Of a stretch of 21,071 nucleotides of DNA, positions 1 to 5,951 are shown in pieces. This DNA is from a virus: IMG/VR virus record IMGVR_UViG_3300035698_003074, positions 1 through 21,071 of that record. One strand, written 5' to 3'. Made by a program: the position numbers and the translations under genes. Each line of letters opens with the position of its first letter. Positions within the stretch are counted from its first letter, which is position 1. Below the pieces are notes generated by a model. It saw nothing but the letters and a program-made list of their open reading frames with translations. It had not been told where the DNA came from and searched no databases.

Positions 1-1001
1 CGGAGATCTGCCGTGGTGTTGGCAAATGTCTTAACCACTGTCATGGCTGCAATTGTGGTAGATGTGATAGACGTGATCCGACAAATGCCCGTTTGGGTGG
101 AGCTGTTGACCGTTAAGTCAGCATTGATCGTACCGCTGGTGTGTTCCGTCACATTGATTCTGTATAGGATGTCGTCTTCTGCTTCGCTGCCAGTGTACTG
201 TACATTACGATCATTGTTGCTGGTCCAGGATCGGAAGCTCTCCCAGTTCCCTCCGCTGATTTGTCTCTGCAATACTATGGTGCCAATCCACTTGCCTGAC
301 GTGTTGACACTGAAAGCTCCTTCCACCATGATGGAAGTATCAATTACCCCTGTTGTGCTGCCAGTACTGGTGCCCTTCACTATTGTGTTTACACGCGGAT
401 GGGTCACACTAAACAAGGCTCCTATGTGCCCTGCGACAAAAGACAGATTCGTGGTGGCTGACAGCGTCAACGTCCCTGTGCTAGTCGTGACGGACGGAGT
501 CATAGTGACTGAATCGTCATTGGACAGATCATTGCGTTTCTGGAACGGCCCATTGGTGAATGTGATTGCAGACAGGTCGAATGCAGTTGCTGACGTGCGT
601 GTCAATTTCCGGGGCTGATAGTCTCCATGTACCATCCAAGTCACGTCATTGTTTTGTTTATACTGTACTTCAAACAGATCTGCTTCAAGATATGGCGTGA
701 CAGTGGACACTCTTGTAACACCACTCAGAACCTCACCACCATTGTAATAGTAATAGAACTTCAAGTCCTCCATCAGCACGACATACGCAATTGTGTTAGA
801 ATAGATAAAAGGCATGACACGAGCGATTCCACCACAGGTCTCAATGTACTTGGTGCCAGGACGCCTCTCCGCCGGGCCGTAGATGAGCGGGATCATATTC
901 TCCAAAGTTCGGCAGCCTGCCTTATATTTGGACACATCGCTGCGGACATCTACCAAGGGAGTTAGCTCGCCAGCATTAAATGAAACTATAGGAAATCTCA
1001 C
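1..1001 (-). CDS. Tail hub/tube-type structural protein, 5' part (runs off the left edge)
   Basis: An open frame of 333 codons starts with GTG and reaches the left edge without a stop. The GTG overlaps the TGA of the upstream gene, and AAGGAG lies 8 bases before it. The N-terminus, RFPIVSFNAGELTP followed by VDVRSDVSKYKAGCRTLENMIP and ERRPGTKYI, is the hallmark of a large podovirus tail protein family that usually directly follows the adaptor and fibre genes in marine and BPP-1-like phages ('stabilisation' or tail tubular B-like proteins). Residues from about 200 onward are beta-rich with a WIGTIVLQRQ...W pattern typical of the family's middle domain. The rest of the protein is outside the window. 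The family assignment rests on the N-terminal motif; the exact role (tail tube, hub or needle base) is inferred. Confidence 0.85.
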   Translation of the reverse strand, partial: MRFPIVSFNAGELTPLVDVRSDVSKYKAGCRTLENMIPLIYGPAERRPGTKYIETCGGIARVMPFIYSNTIAYVVLMEDLKFYYYYNGGEVLSGVTRVSTVTPYLEADLFEVQYKQNNDVTWMVHGDYQPRKLTRTSATAFDLSAITFTNGPFQKRNDLSNDDSVTMTPSVTTSTGTLTLSATTNLSFVAGHIGALFSVTHPRVNTIVKGTSTGSTTGVIDTSIMVEGAFSVNTSGKWIGTIVLQRQISGGNWESFRSWTSNNDRNVQYTGSEAEDDILYRINVTEHTSGTINADLTVNSSTQTGICRITSITSTTIAAMTVVKTFANTTADL

Positions 1002-1465
1002 GGATACACTCCTTCACCTGGATTAGACTCTATGATAGGTGTGACACCACCGACCTGTAAATTGCCCGTGTCGTCATAGATATTCAAGACGGATAGGATG
1101 TCATTTACCTTTGCAGCGTCATAGGCTATTAGTTCATACTCTGTTTCTGTTTGTTCTGAGGTTCCATCCCACCAGATCTCACCACCAGGAGGCATCACGT
1201 CGTCCGTGTCGGCCTTTGTAACGCCGTCCCACAAGTAAGAGGTAACATAGTAGTGACCAGCCGCTGTTCCTGTTGGGAAGTCAGCCACGTACATGTCGCC
1301 TGTATCAGATGTTTGGTCGATACCGTAATCAGCAGCATCCCGGCCAGACGCTCCCCATGTCTCAAAGGCGGCACCAACGATGTATAACACAGCATTCGCT
1401 TCATTACGAATACATGCGTACATGTTGCTGCCTGATGGATATGCTGTTTTTAGTTCGTTAGCCAT
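998..1465 (-). CDS. Small beta-rich phage structural protein
   Basis: A 155-residue protein. The ATG overlaps the TAA of the preceding gene (TAATG), so the two are translationally coupled. The sequence has alternating beta-type segments with YVADFPTGTAAGHYYVTSYLWDG followed by PPGGEIWWDG. It looks like one immunoglobulin-like or jelly-roll domain followed by a short tail (about residues 115-155). I know this pattern from uncharacterised tail-cluster proteins of many phages and do not know a measured function. No signal peptide or membrane segment is seen. Its place between the fibre-like genes and the tail hub gene suggests a virion part, perhaps a tail appendage or chaperone-like adaptor. 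Confidence 0.7.
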   Translation of the reverse strand: MANELKTAYPSGSNMYACIRNEANAVLYIVGAAFETWGASGRDAADYGIDQTSDTGDMYVADFPTGTAAGHYYVTSYLWDGVTKADTDDVMPPGGEIWWDGTSEQTETEYELIAYDAAKVNDILSVLNIYDDTGNLQVGGVTPIIESNPGEGVYP

Positions 1466-2556
1466 TATCTAGTTTCCACACAGCCCATAACACTGAATCG
1501 CATCATTAATAACACACTAAAATTATCTTCTAAAGTGACTCTAAGTTCATCATTTTCCTCTGATTTTAGAATCATAGGACAGTCTTGATGCCTCTCTACT
1601 GAGATTGCTGTATTTGTTCCATCACCGATTGCATTTGTAATCTCAGCATCTGGCATAGATAGCATATCACCAAGGTTACCAAGCCGGAAAGACGATCCAG
1701 ACACAAGCACATTATCTCGATATACTTCTAATTTAAGCCCCTCATTTGACGCCATGCCGAGAAACTTGTCATATGATAAAGCAGGCATTGTCCCAGATGC
1801 AAGCGTGGCTGCAAGAGCATCAACCATTGCAATATGGAACACATTGATATTGAACCAAGTTCCCGCTGTTGGTTTGACCGAGTACGCAATTGAACCACCC
1901 GTATTTTCCAAAGTTAATACATCAACATAATACGTTGGACCTCTTGGGCCGCCCTTTGACCCTTGAGTGATTCGTACTGCATCTATAAGAGTTGTTGATA
2001 GGCCAAGATCAGCCATAGGGATAATGATAAAGTGCCATGTATCCTGTTGTGCGTAGTCAAAGTAATCAGATAGATCAACCGCGTTGCCTGCCAATGCCGC
2101 ACCTACAACACCTTGAAATTGAACTTCAGTGGCAGCAGTCCAATTATTATCGACATTAATCCACATTGAAAACGCTACATAGTTTGTCATGTCAATATCA
2201 GTGCCAGCACCCCCGGCTTGATTCGTGAACTCAGCGTAATCGCCAACAGGGGCCTTAGCCGATTTAACTGAAGCTGATCCAGCATAGGCTCTATCTGTAC
2301 TTGCCTCAGTGAACTTTGTACCGCTCTGTGCGAACGTCCAAGGCGTTGAATCGCCATCGGCTATGAGTAGCGGGGTACCTCCGAAAGCCGCGTCCTGATT
2401 CATCTCACGACCGTAAGTCGGATTAGTCAAAAATGCTGCTCTGGATGTAAAGGTCTTGTGCGGCCTGGTCGCTACGACAAGACCGACATCCTCACCCTTG
2501 TCAGAGTTAACTTTAACATCAGTACCTTTAGCGTCAGCTAAAAAGTATTTCCACAT
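1465..2556 (-). CDS. Tail appendage protein with carbohydrate-binding-like beta domain
   Basis: A 363-residue protein, coupled by TAATG overlap with the upstream gene. The N-terminal 65 residues (MWKYFLADAKGTDVKVNS... LTNPTYGREMNQDAAFGG) match a recurring N-terminal module of phage appendage proteins. Residues about 75-215 look like a carbohydrate-binding-module type jelly roll: YAGSASVKSAKAPVGDYAEF, then YVAFSMWINV, then TWHFIIIPMADLG and TYYVDVLTLEN. The last 110 residues include a second beta region ending in MRFSVMGCVETR. No catalytic motif is visible. A receptor or glycan-binding tail fibre role is inferred from fold pattern and position. The gene is more AT-rich than the packaging genes, which suits exchangeable host-range genes. 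Confidence 0.65.
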   Translation of the reverse strand: MWKYFLADAKGTDVKVNSDKGEDVGLVVATRPHKTFTSRAAFLTNPTYGREMNQDAAFGGTPLLIADGDSTPWTFAQSGTKFTEASTDRAYAGSASVKSAKAPVGDYAEFTNQAGGAGTDIDMTNYVAFSMWINVDNNWTAATEVQFQGVVGAALAGNAVDLSDYFDYAQQDTWHFIIIPMADLGLSTTLIDAVRITQGSKGGPRGPTYYVDVLTLENTGGSIAYSVKPTAGTWFNINVFHIAMVDALAATLASGTMPALSYDKFLGMASNEGLKLEVYRDNVLVSGSSFRLGNLGDMLSMPDAEITNAIGDGTNTAISVERHQDCPMILKSEENDELRVTLEDNFSVLLMMRFSVMGCVETR

Positions 2557-3110
2557 TATTCAACCTTTTCATGATAATAAAAGAAAACAACCCATGTCAT
2601 GACGGATGTTGGGTCTGTACTATTTGCCATCACAAACGTCTGGTTCTTCTGTAATGAAATTTCAGCAGGATAGTTCCAAACCGCTTCAGTAATCGTACTT
2701 GGTAACTGAAGAATGTCATAAGTGTTTCCACCGGTAAGGGCCATTGACGTGGTAGAGGTATTGCGATTGAAGGTTCCTTCTGCCTCATTTCCACTACCTA
2801 TAAGAGAGTTTACGGGCACTAAGTCAATACCAGTTGTTGGCGTGCCAGTCACTCCAGTTTTGAGAGTTATGATACCACCCGTTGTAATGGCAAGACCCTT
2901 TATCTTGTATATACGCAGATCTTTATCAGATGAGTTCTTTATGTACAAGAAATCCCCTGCCACGTTAGGATCAATATTATAGACGACTGAATAAGCATCC
3001 CCCTTGTCTCCAGCATGTGCAGCCATATCTATGCCAGGACCAATACTATAAGCAAAACCCCTGTCATTTATCGTTCTTGGATTTCCATTTGAACTAATTT
3101 GTCTAGGCAT
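2556..3110 (-). CDS. Beta-rich phage structural protein, probable appendage component
   Basis: I chose the ATG at 3110 because GAGGAG lies 7-8 bases before it; an in-frame TTG further upstream (3125) would itself overlap that ribosome binding site. The product is 184 residues. It contains GDKGDAYSVVYNIDPNVAGDFLYIKNSSDKDLRIYKIKG, a block I recognise as recurrent in uncharacterised phage structural proteins, then a TGTPTTGIDLVPVNSLIGSGN block and a beta-rich C-terminus. No enzyme motif, signal peptide or membrane helix is seen. It is translationally coupled to the next gene and probably works with it in the same tail or fibre structure. Confidence 0.7.
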   Translation of the reverse strand: MPRQISSNGNPRTINDRGFAYSIGPGIDMAAHAGDKGDAYSVVYNIDPNVAGDFLYIKNSSDKDLRIYKIKGLAITTGGIITLKTGVTGTPTTGIDLVPVNSLIGSGNEAEGTFNRNTSTTSMALTGGNTYDILQLPSTITEAVWNYPAEISLQKNQTFVMANSTDPTSVMTWVVFFYYHEKVE

Positions 3111-3273
3111 TTTCGTACTCCTCAAATTCTATGTCACTTGCGTCCATTAAGTGATACTCAATTTTCTTTAGTTCATTTAATATTTGTTCGAGCAAGTCAA
3201 TCACACGCTCGTCAGAGGTCACAACTCTGTCTTGTCCTCCTTCTTCTCTCTGTGGCAATGCTACAAAACTCAT
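3103..3273 (-). CDS. 56-residue helical small protein of the tail cluster
   Basis: This short gene encodes 56 residues from MSFVALPQ to YENA. Its ATG overlaps the TGA of the upstream Ser-rich gene (ATGA), and its TAG lies just past the next gene's ATG, so it is coupled on both sides. The core VIDLLEQILNELKKIEYHLMDASD is an amphipathic helix of the type (LL.QIL.ELK.m..HL...t) found in very many small phage proteins directly after tail fibre genes. A short coiled coil or trimerisation/assembly role is possible; the function is not known. Codon phase, overlaps and family-like pattern make it real despite its size. Confidence 0.75.
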   Translation of the reverse strand: MSFVALPQREEGGQDRVVTSDERVIDLLEQILNELKKIEYHLMDASDIEFEEYENA

Positions 3274-5126
3274 CCCTGCAACCTCCAGTTCTCAGTCGTC
3301 TCAAATTGCAAAGCGTATGACCAAGCATCTTTGAGAATCGCATTTAACTCTTCTTCAATCTCTTCTGTGCCATCTGGAGTAATTGTCACGTCATTACTAG
3401 ATGAACCAACGTTCTTAATGTTATATGATCTTCCATCTCCACCGACGGGAAGAAGAACTTCCATCGCTCCATTGTCAGTGTCGCAATAAATGTTATGGTC
3501 TGTAGACAGTATTGTATAGGGTGAGTCTGCTGCTACCAAACGAGTGGTCCCTGCGACCCTGCCTTCAGTCGTAGTGAGAGTTTTGAACTCGGCGTCATGT
3601 TCTTCCAATGCTATCTTGTACCATATTGCACTCGGACTTGCACTCGGACTTGCACTTGGACTTGCACTTGGGCTTGCACTTGGGCTTGCACTTAGGCTTG
3701 CACTTGGAGACGGCGAAACAATTGCTGACGCACTGGCCGAAGGACTTGCTGATATCGAAGTGCTTGGGCTAGAGCTAGGCGATGACGAGAAAGACGAACT
3801 GGCCGACGGACTAGACGAAGACGAAGCACTTGGACTTACTGAGGGTGAAGGACTTGCTGACGCAGAAGGACTTGTTGACGCACTTGAAGATGCCGAAGCA
3901 CTTGGACTTGCACTAATTGAGCTTGATGGACTTGTCGATGGACTACCGCTAACAGAAGCCGAGGCTGACGCACTGGCGGACACGCTGGCCGAGGAACTGG
4001 CAGACGTACTTGCTGAACTGCTCGGTGATGCAGACGCACTAACACTAGGTGACGTGCTTGGACTTGCCGATGTACTAGGACTAGACGATACACTGACTGA
4101 CGGACTTGCTGAAGAACTTACTGAGGGACTTTCCGATGGAGATGACGATATTGACGCGGAAGGGCTGGCCGAAGGCGAACTGGAAGGGCTGGCCGAAGGA
4201 CTGGAGGATGCTGACGTACTGGGACTACTACTTACAGATGGCGACGATGAAGGGCTAGCACTGGCACTTGCTGAAGGCGACGATGAAGGGCTAGCACTGG
4301 CACTTGCTGAAGGCGATGATGAAGGGCTAGATGCTGCACCTGTTCCTATGATAATTGGCTCTGGCGTGTAGCGTGCGTAGCTGTCTAGGTTGTCGGCTTG
4401 AACTTCTGAGGCGGTTAGGGCTCGGTTGCGTATTGCTGACATGTCGATCTGACCATTGAAATTAACAATCGGTAGATCTACACCACTGCCAAAATATGTC
4501 CCAATAGTGGTTGGAGTTGACTCATCACTAGAATAGTCAACAGTCGCGGAGCTTAGTGTGCCAGTTTTTCGTACTGAGCCATCTATGTAGATCGCAACGA
4601 AAGTTCCATTTTTCACTGCTGCATAATGGTGCCACCCTGTATCTACCGTATCTGTAGTAGTGATGATTTCAATCGCATTTGCCACTACTACAATAAAACT
4701 AACTGTATTATCACTGTTAGTTCTTAATAAGGCCCCAGCAAGAGTCCCTGTACCTCCTGCACCCCCGGTCGCTCCGTCAACCTGCAACCCAAATAAGGCA
4801 TTATACTCGCCTAACACATCAAGCTTCGCTCTGGCAAAAAGAGTGAAATCCTGAAGTTCTAAATCAGGCTTGTCCCCAATTAAAATATAATCGCCAGTAC
4901 CATCAAACTCAATCGCCGGACCATTAAAACCAGCAACCCACTGAGGATCACCAGCGAAGGTTCCAGTTTTCCCATTTCCAGAACCATCATAAACCTTATT
5001 GCCGCCCCTCTCGTTGAACACCCACTCACACGTCAGACCTTTAGACGCAGGGTGTGCCAGGTTAGGCAGAGCCCCAAGAAGGGGCTTCTGGTTAGGTACT
5101 CTAAGTTGTGGAACTAAGATAGCCAT
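3270..5126 (-). CDS. LamG-type lectin-domain tail protein with long Ser/Ala/Pro-rich linker
   Basis: A 618-residue protein in three parts. Residues about 30-250 form a LamG/concanavalin-like jelly roll: CEWVFNERGG..VYDGSGNGKTGTF, GPAIEFDGTGDYILI, DFTLFARAKL, GWHHYAAVKNGTFVAIYIDG, FNGQIDMSAIRNRALTASEV. Residues about 265-500 consist almost only of Ser, Ala and Pro, with a few Val, Ile, Thr, Leu, Phe, Glu and Gly. Residues 501-618 are a compact beta-rich end with YTILSTDHNIYCDT, a pattern common at C-termini of phage fibre subunits. The likely job is glycan or receptor binding on the virion, with the linker as a flexible or glycosylated stalk. The gene starts 2 bases after the previous stop and has only a weak ribosome site, suggesting coupling. 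Function is inferred; the domain reading is fairly secure. Confidence 0.85.
   Translation of the reverse strand: MAILVPQLRVPNQKPLLGALPNLAHPASKGLTCEWVFNERGGNKVYDGSGNGKTGTFAGDPQWVAGFNGPAIEFDGTGDYILIGDKPDLELQDFTLFARAKLDVLGEYNALFGLQVDGATGGAGGTGTLAGALLRTNSDNTVSFIVVVANAIEIITTTDTVDTGWHHYAAVKNGTFVAIYIDGSVRKTGTLSSATVDYSSDESTPTTIGTYFGSGVDLPIVNFNGQIDMSAIRNRALTASEVQADNLDSYARYTPEPIIIGTGAASSPSSSPSASASASPSSSPSASASASPSSSPSVSSSPSTSASSSPSASPSSSPSASPSASISSSPSESPSVSSSASPSVSVSSSPSTSASPSTSPSVSASASPSSSASTSASSSASVSASASASASVSGSPSTSPSSSISASPSASASSSASTSPSASASPSPSVSPSASSSSSPSASSSFSSSPSSSPSTSISASPSASASAIVSPSPSASLSASPSASPSASPSASPSASPSAIWYKIALEEHDAEFKTLTTTEGRVAGTTRLVAADSPYTILSTDHNIYCDTDNGAMEVLLPVGGDGRSYNIKNVGSSSNDVTITPDGTEEIEEELNAILKDAWSYALQFETTENWRLQG
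3627..4334 (-). repeat. Coding tandem repeats, Ser/Ala/Pro (SPSA-type) linker
   Basis: Codons 265-500 of the lectin-domain protein are built of short SPS/SAS units. Near 3629-3710 the DNA is a nearly perfect 12-base repeat (ACTTGCACTTGG on the plus strand) encoding SPSA. Near 4235-4330 a longer unit of about 36 bases, containing GGGCTAGCACTGGCACTTGC, recurs. In the middle, Ser codons vary (TCA, TCG, TCT, AGT, AGC), so the amino acid pattern is kept while the DNA is not, which argues for selection on the protein. Confidence 0.9.
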
Positions 5127-5128
5127 TG

Positions 5129-5620
5129 TTATTGAGACTCGTAAGCAATTTGGGTGATTGTGAACTTACAAGTATCGTCTGTGTTTTTCAAATTATCAAC
5201 AGTACGATTAGCAACTACAGGTGATAAATATCTTGTCTCAACGGTAAATACTCCACTTGCTGTCATGTTGGCACTTGCAGTTTGATTGTCCACCTTTAAA
5301 TTACCGATATGCAACAGATTTGTTAATTGGTTTGCAGAAGTCACCGCAGCATCAGCCGCCCCAACTTCTCCATCTGACCGTGTTCCATCCGATGTGGCAA
5401 TATAGAAATCAAGAACCTCACCAAACTCAGGTGTCGTCTCCCACTGACCCGTGAATCTCCATTCAAACTTAAAAGGTGTAGATCCAGCCCCTAGGTCAAG
5501 AACAGCACCAACTCGCATTCCTGTACTTGCGGCAAGATTTTTAAGTGTCATAACCAATGTGCCAGCAGTATCTTGCCAAGTGGTAACAGTGCCTCGTGCT
5601 ATATATACTTTCGTTGCCAT
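5129..5620 (-). CDS. Beta-rich virion protein of the tail cluster
   Basis: A 163-residue protein with AGGAG 7 bases before its ATG. It starts MATKVYIARGTVTTWQDTAGTLVMTLKNLAASTGMRVGAVLDLG, then FKFEWRFTGQWETTPEFGEVLDFYIATSDG, and ends with a beta segment FTITQIAY. The whole length looks like a single all-beta domain without signal peptide or enzyme motif. It sits between a small conserved tail-cluster protein and the lectin-like protein and is likely a virion component. I recognise the general type from other phage tail clusters but not a specific function. Confidence 0.7.
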   Translation of the reverse strand: MATKVYIARGTVTTWQDTAGTLVMTLKNLAASTGMRVGAVLDLGAGSTPFKFEWRFTGQWETTPEFGEVLDFYIATSDGTRSDGEVGAADAAVTSANQLTNLLHIGNLKVDNQTASANMTASGVFTVETRYLSPVVANRTVDNLKNTDDTCKFTITQIAYESQ

Positions 5621-5622
5621 AA

Positions 5623-5925
5623 TTATTCTCCTGCAAACAGATTAACGGCGGCATCCACGTTTGTCTGAATCGCTGCGTCTGTTGCACCCAATATTTGTTC
5701 TGTGGTAGCATCTTTATTGGCTGCAAGTACAGCCCACAGCATTGGTCCAGACACCGATTTTGGGTTTGTCATCGCTTTTTCAGCCCAAATCAATCTCGCA
5801 GGCTGATTTGCAGGAGGTGACGAATCTTCACTAATTGTCCGTGCTGCCACAACAACCGCAACCGCGATCTTGTCCTGGAAGTCTGAATCGTTTTTTAAAC
5901 TGTATAATTCTTTATATGTTGCCAT
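5623..5925 (-). CDS. Small conserved phage tail-cluster protein
   Basis: A 100-residue protein, MATYKELYSLKNDSDFQDKIAVAVVVAARTI... and ending TTEQILGATDAAIQTNVDAAVNLFAGE. This start and this end are a widespread pattern in small proteins encoded near fibre genes of many phages; its biochemical role is not established. It is mostly helical, with no membrane segment. The ribosome site is a weak purine run (AGAAAG), and the gene begins 26 bases after the fusion enzyme's stop. It is probably a virion or assembly protein working with the neighbouring beta-rich protein. Confidence 0.75.
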   Translation of the reverse strand: MATYKELYSLKNDSDFQDKIAVAVVVAARTISEDSSPPANQPARLIWAEKAMTNPKSVSGPMLWAVLAANKDATTEQILGATDAAIQTNVDAAVNLFAGE

Positions 5926-5951
5926 TGTGTTTTCTTTCTATGATAAAAAAT

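Noticed and set aside
13-965. Two plus-strand open frames at the left edge
   Set aside because: They lie opposite the continuous minus-strand tail protein frame, which has a ribosome site, coupling and family motifs.
3111-3125. Upstream TTG start for the protein at 2556-3110
   Set aside because: It would overlap the GAGGAG site that fits the ATG at 3110.
3544-4371. Long plus-strand open frame rich in Leu, Ala, Gly, Asp and Glu
   Set aside because: It is the antisense of the Ser/Ala/Pro repeat coding region; the repeat keeps the other strand open. No ribosome site and no family pattern.
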